Of a DNA stretch of 64,000 nucleotides, positions 8,627 through 17,144 are shown one piece after another. The position numbers and the translations under genes were made by a program. The DNA is from Pseudomonadota bacterium (GTDB lineage: Bacteria; Pseudomonadota; Alphaproteobacteria; Rhizobiales; Xanthobacteraceae): the NCBI GenBank assembly GCA_023404705.1, contig JAEYAU010000022.1:1-64000 (forward strand). The letters run 5' to 3'. Positions within the stretch are counted from its first letter, which is position 1. Every line of letters starts with the position of its first letter. Below the pieces are notes generated by a model. It was not told the origin of the DNA and made no database searches. It worked only from the letters and a program-made list of their open reading frames with translations.

Positions 8627-9604
8627 ATGCGTTTGACAGGTCTCGTCGCGGCTGCGGCCGCACTCGCCGCGCTGAGCGGCCCGGTGTCGGCCCAGGATTA
8701 CCCGACGCGCCCCATCACCATGATCGTTCCGTTCGCGGCGGGCGGCCCGACCGACACGATCGCGCGCATCGCGGCGGAGAGCATGTCGCGCACGCTCGGC
8801 CAGCAGATCGTGATCGAGAACGTCGTCGGCGCCGGCGGCACCACCGGTTCGACCCGGGCGATGCGCGCGACCAATGACGGCTACACGCTGATCATGGGCC
8901 ACATGGGCACGCACGCGGCCTCGGTCGCGCTCTATCCGCGGCTCGCCTACAATCCCGAGACGGACTTCGCGCCGGTCGGCCTCGTCGCCGGCACGCCGAT
9001 CCTGATCCTCGCGAAGAAGGACTTCCCGGCGAAGGATCTGAAGGAGTTCATCACTTACGTGAAGGGCAACGAAGCCAAGCTCAACGCCGCGCATGCGGGC
9101 GTCGGCTCGGTGTCGTTCACGACCTGCCTCTACCTCAACTCGATCATGGGCGTGAAGCCGACCTCGATCCCGTATCAGGGCACGGGACCGTCGATGAACG
9201 CGCTGGTCGCGGGTCAGGTCGACTACATGTGCGACCAGATCGTCAACGCGGTGCCGCAGGTCCAGGGCGGCACGATCAAGGCCTATGCGATCGCCACGGC
9301 CGAGCGCAATCCGGCGCTGCCGGATGTGCCGACCACCAAGGAGGCCGGGCTTCCCGAGTTCCAGGCCTCGGCATGGAACGCCATCTTCGCGCCGAAGGGC
9401 ACGCCGAAGCCCGTTCTCGACAAGCTCTCGGCCGCGCTCGACAAGGCGCTCGACGAGGAGGCGGTGCGCAAGCGGCTGCTCGATCTCGGCAGCGACATTC
9501 CGGGCAAGGACCGTCGCGGCCAGGAGGCGCTCGGCAAGCTCGTGAAGAGCGAGATCGCCAAGTGGTCGCCGGTGATCAAGGCGGCGGGCGCCACCGCCAA
9601 CTGA
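8627..9604 (+). CDS. tctC: Tripartite tricarboxylate transporter substrate-binding protein (Bug family)
   Basis: This 325-residue periplasmic binding protein has a signal peptide (MRLTGLVAAAAALAALSGPV, cleavage near VSAQ-DYP). The mature start YPTRPITMIVPFAAGGPTDT is the hallmark of Bug/TctC proteins, as are the GTHAASVALYPRLAY-type region and PYQGTGPSMNALVAGQVDY. The ATG at 8627 was chosen because it begins the signal peptide and follows GAAGGGAG. It captures an organic acid for TctAB. A strong terminator follows at 9663. Confidence 0.95.
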   Translation: MRLTGLVAAAAALAALSGPVSAQDYPTRPITMIVPFAAGGPTDTIARIAAESMSRTLGQQIVIENVVGAGGTTGSTRAMRATNDGYTLIMGHMGTHAASVALYPRLAYNPETDFAPVGLVAGTPILILAKKDFPAKDLKEFITYVKGNEAKLNAAHAGVGSVSFTTCLYLNSIMGVKPTSIPYQGTGPSMNALVAGQVDYMCDQIVNAVPQVQGGTIKAYAIATAERNPALPDVPTTKEAGLPEFQASAWNAIFAPKGTPKPVLDKLSAALDKALDEEAVRKRLLDLGSDIPGKDRRGQEALGKLVKSEIAKWSPVIKAAGATAN

Positions 9605-9662
9605 CGGCGGTGAGTCGCTCGGTTCGCGCAGCGAACCCCACGCCCTTGAAGGCCTTATTCGG

Positions 9663-9696
9663 ACAGGTGCCGTATCCCACGGCACCTGTTCGTGTT
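9663..9696 (+). terminator. Intrinsic terminator of the tct operon
   Basis: An 11-bp perfect stem (ACAGGTGCCGT 9663-9673 with ACGGCACCTGT 9679-9689) with a 5-base loop is followed by a short T-containing run (TCGTGTTTT). Confidence 0.75.
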
Positions 9697-9810
9697 TTGG
9701 GGCAACCCGTCGAGAGTCGAGGAACCCGTTGACACTCACGCGGCGAGGTCGCGGCGGCGGGTTCGGACCGCTATATTGAGGCGACTCGCACAGCAGGTCC
9801 GGACAGCGCC

Positions 9811-10605
9811 ATGCGCCAATATCTCGAGCTGATGGAGCGCATCCTCGCGCAGGGCGTGGAGAAGCACGACCGCACGGGGACCGGCACGCTGTCGGTGTTC
9901 GGCCATCAGATGCGCTTCGACCTGGCGGACGGCTTTCCGCTCGTCACGACCAAGCAGCTGCACGTGAAGTCGATCATCCACGAGCTGCTCTGGTTCCTGG
10001 CCGGCGACACCAACATCAAATATCTCAAGGACCACGGCGTCTCGATCTGGGACGAATGGGCGGACGAGAAGGGCGACCTCGGCCCGGTCTACGGACATCA
10101 GTGGCGCTCCTGGCCGGCGCGCGACGGCGGCACGATCGATCAGATCGCCAACCTGGTGCAGATGATCCGCCGCAACCCGGACTCGCGGCGCCTCATCGTC
10201 ACGGCCTGGAATCCGGCCGATGTGGACCGCATGGCGCTGCCGCCCTGCCACTGCCTGTTCCAGTTCTACGTCGCGCGCGGCCGGCTCTCCTGCCAGCTCT
10301 ATCAGCGCTCGGCCGACGTCTTCCTCGGCGTGCCGTTCAATATCGCGTCCTATGCGCTGCTCACTCTGATGGTCGCGCAAGTGACCGGGCTCAAGCCCGG
10401 CGAGTTCGTGCACACGCTCGGCGATGCGCATCTCTATTCCAACCATTTCGAGCAGGCGCATCTGCAGCTCTCGCGCAGCCCGAAGCCGCTGCCGACCATG
10501 CGGCTCAATCCGGCCGTGAGCGATCTGTTCGCGTTCCGCTACGAGGACTTCGTCCTCGAAGGCTACGCGCCGCATCCGAGCATCAAAGCGCCGGTGGCTG
10601 TCTAG
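9811..10605 (+). CDS. thyA: Thymidylate synthase
   Basis: ThyA methylates dUMP to dTMP using methylene-tetrahydrofolate, producing dihydrofolate. Length 264 equals the E. coli enzyme. The catalytic Cys146 lies in LPPCHCLFQFYV, and the phosphate-binding Arg166 in LYQRSADVFLGVPFNIASY. The N-terminal DRTGTGTLSVFG loop is intact. It is followed, after a palindromic repeat and an acetyltransferase gene, by folA, which recycles the dihydrofolate it makes. Its TAG stop lies at the first base of the repeat. Confidence 0.98.
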   Translation: MRQYLELMERILAQGVEKHDRTGTGTLSVFGHQMRFDLADGFPLVTTKQLHVKSIIHELLWFLAGDTNIKYLKDHGVSIWDEWADEKGDLGPVYGHQWRSWPARDGGTIDQIANLVQMIRRNPDSRRLIVTAWNPADVDRMALPPCHCLFQFYVARGRLSCQLYQRSADVFLGVPFNIASYALLTLMVAQVTGLKPGEFVHTLGDAHLYSNHFEQAHLQLSRSPKPLPTMRLNPAVSDLFAFRYEDFVLEGYAPHPSIKAPVAV

Positions 10606-10653
10606 CGCATGATCCCGAAAAGTGGACACCGGTTTTCGGGCAAGATCATGCGC
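10605..10653. repeat. Palindromic intergenic repeat, family 2, copy 1
   Basis: Arms GCGCATGATC (10605-10614) and GATCATGCGC (10644-10653) are perfect complements, and the centre contains AAGTGGACACCGG. The same element occurs inverted at 13894-13942 and partially at 23060-23097. It begins at the last base of the thyA stop codon and separates thyA from the acetyltransferase gene, so it would sit inside one transcript. It resembles palindromic elements widespread in Bradyrhizobium-type genomes. Confidence 0.85.
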
Positions 10654-10666
10654 GAGCAAAACTGAC

Positions 10667-11170
10667 ATGTCACTCACGATCCGCTCCGCGCGTCCGGGCG
10701 AAGCCGGATTGGTGCTCGGCTTCGTGCGCGAGCTCGCCGAATACGAGCGCCTGCTGCACGAATGCGAGGCAAGCGAAGCCGATATCGACGCGGCGCTGTT
10801 CGGCCCGACGCCGAGCGTCTATTGCGACATCGCGGAATGGGGCGGCGAGCCGGTCGGCTTCGCACTCTGGTTCACGAACTTCTCGACCTTCTCGGGACGG
10901 CACGGGATCTATCTCGAGGACCTGTTCGTGCGGCCCTCGCATCGCGGCAAGGGAATCGGCAAGGCGTTGATGGTGCGGCTGGCGCAGCATTGCGTCGAAC
11001 GCGGCTGGTCGCGCTTCCAGTGGTCGGTGCTCGACTGGAACGAGCCCTCGATCGCGTTCTACCGCTCGATCGGCGCGGTGCTGATGGACGAGTGGACCGT
11101 GTGCCGCGTGAGCGGCGACGCACTCGCGGCGCTGGCGCGCGAACCGCTCGCGCGCGTCGGGAGGTCGTGA
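10667..11170 (+). CDS. GNAT N-acetyltransferase, diamine/thialysine type
   Basis: This 167-residue acetyltransferase uses acetyl-CoA. The acetyl-CoA site is RPSHRGKGIGKALM (near 84-97). The flanking segments GIYLEDLFVRPSHRGKGIG and FQWSVLDWNEPSIAFYRSIG match the spermidine/thialysine N-acetyltransferase subfamily rather than generic GNATs, so a small diamine or amino-acid analogue is a likely substrate. ATG 10667 was chosen because upstream codons fall in the repeat. It overlaps folA by one base (TGATG), so it is translated with folA. Confidence 0.85.
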   Translation: MSLTIRSARPGEAGLVLGFVRELAEYERLLHECEASEADIDAALFGPTPSVYCDIAEWGGEPVGFALWFTNFSTFSGRHGIYLEDLFVRPSHRGKGIGKALMVRLAQHCVERGWSRFQWSVLDWNEPSIAFYRSIGAVLMDEWTVCRVSGDALAALAREPLARVGRS

Positions 11171-11682
11171 TGGAGCTCGTGCTGGTCGCCGCGATCGGCG
11201 AGAACCGCGTGATCGGGCGCGACAACGGCCTGCCGTGGCGGTTGAGCTCCGACCTGAAGCATTTTCGCGCCGTCACGGTGGGCCACCCGATCCTGATGGG
11301 CCGCAAGACCTATCTCTCGGTCGGCCGGCCGCTGCCCGGCCGCACCAATATCGTGATCAGCCGCGATCCCGCCTTCACGGCCCCCGGGGTCGTGGTGGCG
11401 CCCAGTCTTTCAGCGGCGCTCGAGACCGCGCGCGGCGACGCCCTGCGGCGCGGCGTCCACGCGATCATGATCACGGGGGGCGCGGCACTCTTCGCAGAAA
11501 CCATGGCGATGGCCGATCGGCTGGAAATTACGCGCGTACGGTTAAGCCCGGCGGGGGACACCCTGTTTCCCGTCATCGATCCCGAAATGTGGCATGAAGC
11601 CGCGCGCGTGGCGCATCCGGCGGGCCCCCGAGACGACGCGGATTTTGAGATCATTAGCTATGTCCGGGCGGCGCGACGGTAA
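11170..11682 (+). CDS. folA: Dihydrofolate reductase
   Basis: FolA reduces dihydrofolate to tetrahydrofolate with NADPH and is the trimethoprim target. This 170-residue protein shows the N-terminal LVAAIGENRVIGRDNGLPW (Trp at the end of the Met20-type loop), DLKHFRAVTVGHPILMGRKT (catalytic-site helix and GRKT cofactor loop), LPGRTNIVISR and the MITGGAALF cofactor segment. All expected landmarks are present. Its start overlaps the acetyltransferase stop by one base. The thyA-acetyltransferase-folA order couples dTMP synthesis to folate recycling. Confidence 0.96.
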   Translation: MELVLVAAIGENRVIGRDNGLPWRLSSDLKHFRAVTVGHPILMGRKTYLSVGRPLPGRTNIVISRDPAFTAPGVVVAPSLSAALETARGDALRRGVHAIMITGGAALFAETMAMADRLEITRVRLSPAGDTLFPVIDPEMWHEAARVAHPAGPRDDADFEIISYVRAARR

Positions 11683-11701
11683 GTCGCGGCACCGGCTTGC
11701 G

Positions 11702-11730
11702 TTGAACGCGCAAAGGTCGTCGCATATAAG
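11702..11730 (+). promoter_or_regulatory. Probable sigma-70 promoter of hflKC
   Basis: TTGAAC (11702-11707) and TATAAG (11725-11730) are separated by 17 bases, about 58 bases before the hflK start. The hexamers and spacing fit the housekeeping promoter consensus. Confidence 0.6.
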
Positions 11731-11787
11731 CGCGCAAGAAGCGGCCGCGGCGAAACCAGCCCGCGGCCGGCGAGGAGAGACACATCC

Positions 11788-12921
11788 ATGCCGTGGAGCA
11801 ATCAAGGCGGCGGTCCCTGGGGCTCGGGCCCGAAGGGACCGTGGGGTTCGGGGCCGCAGTCGTCCGGGCCAACGCCGCCGGATCTCGAGGACCTGCTGCG
11901 CCGCAGCCAGGACAAGCTGAAGACCGTGCTGCCGGGCGGCAATCTCGGCGGCAAGGGCTTCATGCTGATCCTGCTCGCCGCCGTCGTGATCTGGGGCTTC
12001 TCGGGCTTCTTCCGGGTCGAGCCCGACGAGCTCGGTGTGGTGATGCGCTTCGGCAAGTATGTGCGCGACGCGACGCCGGGCCTGAACTATCACCTGCCGT
12101 ATCCGATCGAGTCCGTGCTCACCCCGAAGGTCACGCGCGTGCACCGCGTCGATCTCGGCATGCGCCTGATCGAGGACACGCGGCGCGGCGGCACCTCGAT
12201 GCGCGACATCCCCGAGGAGAGCCTGATGCTCACGGGCGACGAGAACATCGTCGACGTCGACTTCTCGGTGTTCTGGCTCGTCAAGCCGAAGGGCGCGGCC
12301 GACTATCTGTTCAACATCCAGTTTCCCGAGGGCACCGTGAAGGCGGTGGCCGAGAGCGTGATGCGCGAGGTGATCGGACAGCAGAAGATCCAGCCGATCC
12401 TCACCGGCGCGCGGCAGAACATCGAGACCGGCGTGCACGAGGGCATGCAGCGGACGCTCGACAGCTACGGGGCCGGCATCCAGATCACGCAGGTGCAGCT
12501 GCAGAAGGTCGACCCGCCGCAGCAGGTGATCGACGCCTTCCGCGATGTGCAGGCGGCGCGCGCCGATTTCGAGCGCGTACAGAACGAGGCGCGGACCTAC
12601 GCCAATCGCGTGGTCCCGGAAGCCCGCGGCCGCGCCCAGCAGATCCTGCAGAACGCGGACGGCTACAAGCAGCAGGCGGTCGCCGAGGCCCGCGGCCAGA
12701 CCGCCCGCTTCCTCAAGGTGCTCGACGAGTACACGAAGGCGCCGGACGTGACTCGGCAACGCCTCTATCTCGAGACCATGGAGCGCGTGCTCGGCGGCAC
12801 CGACAAGGTCATTCTGGAGTCCGGCCCCGGACAGAGCGGGGCGGTGCCACTGCTGCCGCTCAACGATCTGCTGCGCCGCGCGCCGCAGACTCAGGCCCCG
12901 ACGACGGGAGGAGCCCGATGA
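11788..12921 (+). CDS. hflK: Membrane protease modulator HflK
   Basis: HflK and HflC form a large inner-membrane cage that encloses and regulates the FtsH protease. HflK (377 residues) begins with a Gly/Pro/Ser-rich cytoplasmic tail (MPWSNQGGGPWGSGPKGPWG and on to ~30). One membrane helix follows at about 57-76, then an SPFH/band-7 domain (from EPDELGVVMRFGKYV), an Ala/Glu-rich coiled coil at ~255-310, and a Pro-rich end. The start overlaps nothing, and a sigma-70 promoter is visible upstream. Its stop overlaps the hflC start (ATGA). Confidence 0.96.
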   Translation: MPWSNQGGGPWGSGPKGPWGSGPQSSGPTPPDLEDLLRRSQDKLKTVLPGGNLGGKGFMLILLAAVVIWGFSGFFRVEPDELGVVMRFGKYVRDATPGLNYHLPYPIESVLTPKVTRVHRVDLGMRLIEDTRRGGTSMRDIPEESLMLTGDENIVDVDFSVFWLVKPKGAADYLFNIQFPEGTVKAVAESVMREVIGQQKIQPILTGARQNIETGVHEGMQRTLDSYGAGIQITQVQLQKVDPPQQVIDAFRDVQAARADFERVQNEARTYANRVVPEARGRAQQILQNADGYKQQAVAEARGQTARFLKVLDEYTKAPDVTRQRLYLETMERVLGGTDKVILESGPGQSGAVPLLPLNDLLRRAPQTQAPTTGGAR

Positions 12922-13838
12922 GACTCAATATGATCGGCGGCGTCGTCGCTGTGGTGGCGGTCATCCTGGTGATCATCGCCTGGGGCTCGATCTTCACGGT
13001 GCACCAGACGCGGCAGGCGCTGGTGGTTCGCCTCGGCGAGCCGGTGCGGATCGTCACGGAGCCGGGTCTGAACTTCAAGATTCCGCTCATCGACTCGGTG
13101 ATCCCGATCGACAAGCGGATTCTCGACCTCGACAATCCGGCGCAGGAAATCATCGCCTCCGACCAGAAGCGGCTCGTGGTCGATGCCTTCGCGCGCTACA
13201 AGATCACCAAGCCGCTGGTGTTCTACCAGGCGGTGGGCTCCATCGAGGGCGCCAACTCGCGGCTTGCGACCTTGCTGAACTCGGCGCTGCGTCGCGTCGT
13301 CGGCGAATCCTCGTTCGAGGCGCTGGTGCGCGACAAGCGCGCCGACATGATGACGGAGATCCGCAAGCAGCTCGATCGCGAGGCGGATGCCTTCGGCATT
13401 AACGTGGTGGACGTCCGCATCCGGCGTGTCGACCTGCCGGAGCAGAACAGCCAGGCGATCTACCAGCGCATGCAGACGGAGCGGCAGCGCGAGGCGGCCG
13501 AGTTCCGCGCCACCGGCAACGAGCGGGGGCAGGGTATCCGCGCCGAAGCCGACCGCGATGTCACGGTGCTGATCGCCGAGGCGCAGCAGAAAGCCGAGCA
13601 GACGCGCGGCGAGGGCGATGCGGAGCGCAACCGCATCTTCGCCGAAGCCTTCAGCAAGGATCCGGACTTCTTTACCTTCTACCGGGCTATGCAGGCCTAT
13701 GAGGCGGGCCTGAAGGCGAACGACACGCGCATGGTGCTCTCGCCCGAGTCGGAGTTCTTCCGTTACTTCGGAGATCCGAAGGGTAAGCCGCGCGAGCCGG
13801 GTGCGAACGGGCCGCGGCCGCAGAGCCAGGTCAGGTGA
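12918..13838 (+). CDS. hflC: Membrane protease modulator HflC
   Basis: This is the partner of HflK in the FtsH-regulating complex. The 306-residue protein has a single N-terminal membrane helix (about 5-24), then an SPFH domain (VHQTRQALVVRLGEPVRIV, PGLNFKIPLIDSVIPIDKRI). A coiled coil rich in Ala/Glu/Arg follows (RQREAAEFRATGNERGQGIR), and the typical segment FYRAMQAYEAGLK lies near the end. The ATG at 12918 overlaps the hflK stop by 4 bases and follows a GGAGGAG site; the same frame is open upstream but there it is only a shadow of hflK. Confidence 0.96.
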   Translation: MRLNMIGGVVAVVAVILVIIAWGSIFTVHQTRQALVVRLGEPVRIVTEPGLNFKIPLIDSVIPIDKRILDLDNPAQEIIASDQKRLVVDAFARYKITKPLVFYQAVGSIEGANSRLATLLNSALRRVVGESSFEALVRDKRADMMTEIRKQLDREADAFGINVVDVRIRRVDLPEQNSQAIYQRMQTERQREAAEFRATGNERGQGIRAEADRDVTVLIAEAQQKAEQTRGEGDAERNRIFAEAFSKDPDFFTFYRAMQAYEAGLKANDTRMVLSPESEFFRYFGDPKGKPREPGANGPRPQSQVR

Positions 13839-13843
13839 CTTTG

Positions 13844-13942
13844 GAGCACGTTTCGTTCCGAAGGATCGAAACGTGCTCTAGATTCCTTCATTGGCGCATG
13901 TTCTTGTCGTCGAACCGGTGTCCACTTCGCCGGAACATGCGC
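13844..13942. repeat. Two tandem palindromes between hflC and DUF2065 gene
   Basis: The first palindrome has arms GAGCACGTTTCG (13844-13855) and CGAAACGTGCTC (13867-13878). The second (13894-13942) has arms GCGCATGTTC and GAACATGCGC with GTGTCCACTT inside, which is the family-2 repeat of 10605-10653 in inverted orientation. Both would form stable RNA hairpins between co-directional genes. Confidence 0.85.
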
Positions 13943-13967
13943 TAGACCCTCACCTGACACGGCGTGC

Positions 13968-14153
13968 ATGTCGGACTTCCTCGTCGCCCTCGGCCTCGTC
14001 TTCGTCATCGAAGGGCTCGTCTTCGCGGCGAGCCCGGCGGCGGCCAAGCGCGCCATGATGCACGTGCTGGAGGCCCCGGAGGGGCCGCTGCGCCTGATCG
14101 GGATCGGCTCGGCCCTGGTCGGGCTGATCATCGTCTGGCTGGTACGGGGTTGA
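13968..14153 (+). CDS. DUF2065 family small membrane protein
   Basis: This 61-residue protein has two hydrophobic segments (FLVALGLVFVIEGLVFAA and GIGSALVGLIIVWLV) joined by a loop containing a family-typical LxLIGIGS-like turn (RLIGIGSAL). DUF2065 proteins are found between hflC and degP in many proteobacteria, exactly as here, and may belong to the membrane quality-control system; the function is not known. Confidence 0.85.
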   Translation: MSDFLVALGLVFVIEGLVFAASPAAAKRAMMHVLEAPEGPLRLIGIGSALVGLIIVWLVRG

Positions 14154-14321
14154 CCGGACCCGTCACGTGCTCGTGACGCTCGCGGCTGACTAGTCGCTAT
14201 TCCGCCCCAATCCGAGGCGTTAACTCCCATAACGACGCAAGGCGCGGCGACGCATGCTCTTGCGCCCTTGTCGCGACGGAGGCACTGTCGCGTCGAATCC
14301 TCCCCTGGAGACCCCACGCCC

Positions 14322-15812
14322 ATGGCCGGCACTTTCGCTCTTCTTGGCCGCTCCGTCCGCCGTCCCGCGCTCGCGGCCGCCGCGGCTGCGCTGCTCGTCA
14401 CTGCCACGCCCGCGCTCGCGCGCGGTCCCGAAAAGATCGCCGATACCGCCGAGGCGGTGATCGACGCCGTCGTCAACATCTCGACCTCGCAGAAGGTCGC
14501 GGGACGCCAGAGCGGCCCGACGCCGCAGCTGCCGCCGGGCTCGCCCTTCGAGGAGTTCTTCGAAGAGTTCTTCAAGAACCGTCGCGGCCAGGGCGAGAAC
14601 AAGAACGGCGACCGGCCGGAGCGCAATCCGCGCCGCGTCAACTCGCTCGGCTCCGGCTTCGTCATCGACGCCTCCGGCCTCGTGGTGACGAACAACCACG
14701 TGATCGCCGATGCCGACGAGATCAAGGTGGTGTTCAACGACGGCTCTTCGCTCGTCGCCGAAGTGCTCGGCAAGGATCAGAAGACCGATCTGGCGCTGCT
14801 CAAGGTGAAGTCGGACAAGCCGCTCAAGGCGGTGACCTTCGGCGACTCCGATAAGCTGCGCCTCGGCGAATGGGTGATCGCCATCGGCAATCCGTTCAGC
14901 CTCGGCGGCTCGGTGAGCGCCGGCATCGTCTCGGCGCGCAACCGCGACATCAATTCGGGTCCCTACGACAACTACATCCAGACCGATGCCGCCATCAATC
15001 GCGGCAATTCGGGCGGTCCGCTGTTCAACCTCGACGGCGAGGTGATCGGCGTGAACACCGCGATCATCTCGCCCTCCGGCGGCTCGATCGGCATCGGCTT
15101 CGCGGTGCCTTCGAAGACCGCGGTGGCGGTGATCCAGCAGCTGCGCGAGTTCGGCGAGATCCGCCGCGGCTGGCTCGGCGTGCGCATCCAGCAGGTCACC
15201 GACGAGATCGCGGAGAGCCTCGGCATGAAGCCGGCGCGCGGCGCGCTTGTCGCGGGCGTCGACGACAAGGGGCCGGCGAAGCCGGCCGGGATCGAGCCGG
15301 GCGACGTGATCGTCAAGTTCGACGGCAAGGACGTGAAAGAGATGCGCGACCTGCCGAAGATCGTCGCCGAGACGTCGGTCGGCAAGGACGTCGCGGTCAC
15401 CATCATCCGCAAGGGCAAGGAAGAGCAGAAGACCGTGAAGCTCGGCCGGCTCGAGGACACCCCGCAACCGGCCGCGGTCAAGACCGATCAGCCGCCCGCC
15501 GACAAGTCGGTGGTGCAGAAGGCCCTCGGGCTCGAGCTCGCCAACATCAGCAAAGAGCTGCGCGACAAGTACAAGATCAAGGAGTCGATCAAGGGCGTCG
15601 TCATCACCAGCGTCGAGTCCGGCTCCGCGGCCGCCGACAAGCGGCTGACCCCGGGCGACGTCATCGTCGAGATCGCGCAGGAGCAGGTCGAGAACGCGGC
15701 CGATGTGCAAAAGCGCATCGATGCGCTCAAGAAGGCCGGACGCAAGTCGGCGCTGCTGCTGGTCTCGAACGGCACCGGCGAGGTGCGCTTCGTGGCGCTG
15801 TCGCTGCAGTAG
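14322..15812 (+). CDS. degP: Do/DegP family periplasmic serine protease
   Basis: This protease and chaperone removes misfolded envelope proteins. The 496-residue precursor has a signal peptide (to about ALA-RG near 33). The catalytic triad is visible: His126 in TNNHVIADADE, Asp156 in KTDLALLKV, Ser230 in GNSGGPLFN. A Q/linker loop (residues ~60-105) is rich in Pro, Gly and Asn. Two PDZ domains follow (about 255-350 with PARGALVAGV, and 395-490 with ESIKGVVITSVESG). ATG 14322 was chosen because it starts the signal peptide and follows GGAG. The gene is placed after hflKC and DUF2065, matching the usual envelope-stress neighbourhood. Confidence 0.96.
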   Translation: MAGTFALLGRSVRRPALAAAAAALLVTATPALARGPEKIADTAEAVIDAVVNISTSQKVAGRQSGPTPQLPPGSPFEEFFEEFFKNRRGQGENKNGDRPERNPRRVNSLGSGFVIDASGLVVTNNHVIADADEIKVVFNDGSSLVAEVLGKDQKTDLALLKVKSDKPLKAVTFGDSDKLRLGEWVIAIGNPFSLGGSVSAGIVSARNRDINSGPYDNYIQTDAAINRGNSGGPLFNLDGEVIGVNTAIISPSGGSIGIGFAVPSKTAVAVIQQLREFGEIRRGWLGVRIQQVTDEIAESLGMKPARGALVAGVDDKGPAKPAGIEPGDVIVKFDGKDVKEMRDLPKIVAETSVGKDVAVTIIRKGKEEQKTVKLGRLEDTPQPAAVKTDQPPADKSVVQKALGLELANISKELRDKYKIKESIKGVVITSVESGSAAADKRLTPGDVIVEIAQEQVENAADVQKRIDALKKAGRKSALLLVSNGTGEVRFVALSLQ

Positions 15813-15836
15813 CCGATCGATCTCCATTCTGAGACG

Positions 15837-15868
15837 AAAGGGACGGCCCGTGGGCCGTCCCTTTTTTT
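15837..15868 (+). terminator. Strong intrinsic terminator after degP
   Basis: A 13-bp perfect stem (AAAGGGACGGCCC with GGGCCGTCCCTTT) with a 2-base loop is followed by a run of seven T. This is one of the clearest terminators in the window. Confidence 0.95.
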
Positions 15869-15938
15869 GTTGGCTCCCGGCTGTGAACCTGGACCGCTTT
15901 CCGCGACACTCAGTCGTGTAGAGCCAGGGAGGTGTCGG

Positions 15939-17144
15939 ATGCTCGATCGGCGTGCCGCATGGATCGTCCTCGCATTGTCGTTCTCGGCGCCCGCATGGGG
16001 CCAGCAGGTGCAGCTGGCGCAGCTCTGCGATCCCGGTTTCGACCGCAATGCGTTGCTCTCGCGGCTGCCGGCGGACAAGCGGGCTGAGGTCGAGGCCGAG
16101 CTCGCGCAGCTCTGCGAGCAGATCAAGCTTTCGGACAAGCCCGTGCACGACATGGCGGATGCGGATCCGGACGCGACCCACAAGCACTGGACCTATCAGG
16201 CGCGCTTCAGCCCGGACGGCAGGTTCATCGCGAGCGCGAGCTTCGACGAGACCGTGAAGCTCTGGGACGCCGCGACCGGCAAGCTGATCCGCAACGTCGC
16301 GACCGTTCAGCCGTTCCGTCGCGACGGCAAGCCGAACCAGGGTCGCTATCGCGATCTCGTCTTCCTGCCCGACGGCAAGCGGCTCGCCGCCGCTGCGGAC
16401 GGGCATCCGGTGCAGATCGTCGCGCTCGACACCGGCGAAGTGCTGAAGACCATCGGCACGCGCAGCATGAAGGACTACCCCTTTGCGCAGCGCCTCGCGG
16501 TCTCGAAATCCGGCCTGCTGTTCGTGTCGAGCGACGACGGCACCGCCGTGGAGGCGATGGACGCCGCGACATTTGAGCCGAAGTACCGCATGGCGCTGCC
16601 GTTCCGGAAGATGCGCTCGGTCGCGGTGTCGGATCCGGCGGGCGTGGTCGCGACCGGCATTGACCGCGCGACCATCGGTGGCCGCGAGATGGAAGGCCGC
16701 GTCGTGCTCTGGCGTCTCGAGACCGGCGAGAAGATCGCCGAGCTGGGCACCGGCAACGAGCGCGCCGATGCGCTCGCCTTCTCGGCCGACGGCAAGCTCC
16801 TGGCCGCGGCCGCGGGCGGCACCGCGATCGTCTGGTCAGTCGCGGACCGCAAGCTCGTGCAGAAGATCCAGGTGCACCCGATGTTCTCGATCTTCGGCCT
16901 CGCCCTCAATCGCGACGGCAGCCAGCTCGTCACGTGCCGCTCGCATCCACAGCTCTGGGACGTCGCCACCGGCAAATTCATCCGGCACTACGGGCCGTTC
17001 ACGGATCTCTGCCACTCGGTCTCGTTCGATCCGCAGGAGAAGTTCGCGGTGACGACCTCGATGGGCTCCGACGTGCGCATCTGGGAGGTCGCGACCGGCA
17101 CGTTCCACCGCCGGCTCGGCCGCGACGTGAAGCCGCCGCGATGA
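15939..17144 (+). CDS. Exported WD40-repeat protein
   Basis: This 401-residue protein has a signal peptide (MLDRRAAWIVLALSFSAPAW, cleavage near GQQ). A short N-terminal segment of ~60 residues contains two Cys (QLCDP and QLCEQ). A beta-propeller of WD40 repeats follows, for example WTYQARFSPDGRFIASASF then DETVKLWDAATGKLI; other blades end VVLWRLETGEKIAEL, QLWDVATGKFI and VRIWEVATGTF. It probably acts as a periplasmic interaction platform; the partners are unknown. AGGGAGG lies 8 bases before the ATG. It sits between degP and serB and is not part of the usual synteny. Confidence 0.85.
   Translation: MLDRRAAWIVLALSFSAPAWGQQVQLAQLCDPGFDRNALLSRLPADKRAEVEAELAQLCEQIKLSDKPVHDMADADPDATHKHWTYQARFSPDGRFIASASFDETVKLWDAATGKLIRNVATVQPFRRDGKPNQGRYRDLVFLPDGKRLAAAADGHPVQIVALDTGEVLKTIGTRSMKDYPFAQRLAVSKSGLLFVSSDDGTAVEAMDAATFEPKYRMALPFRKMRSVAVSDPAGVVATGIDRATIGGREMEGRVVLWRLETGEKIAELGTGNERADALAFSADGKLLAAAAGGTAIVWSVADRKLVQKIQVHPMFSIFGLALNRDGSQLVTCRSHPQLWDVATGKFIRHYGPFTDLCHSVSFDPQEKFAVTTSMGSDVRIWEVATGTFHRRLGRDVKPPR

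Noticed and set aside
6943..8628. 561-codon minus-strand frame opposite tctA
   Set aside because: Composition is His/Arg/Gln/Asp-rich with no family motif; it is the mirror of the strongly conserved tctA gene.
9719..9777. TTGACA near 9730 and TATATT near 9772 as a thyA promoter
   Set aside because: The two boxes are far too widely spaced to act together.
14220..16406. 728-codon minus-strand frame opposite degP and the WD40 gene
   Set aside because: It crosses two clear genes and a terminator on the other strand and shows no domain; a codon-bias shadow.
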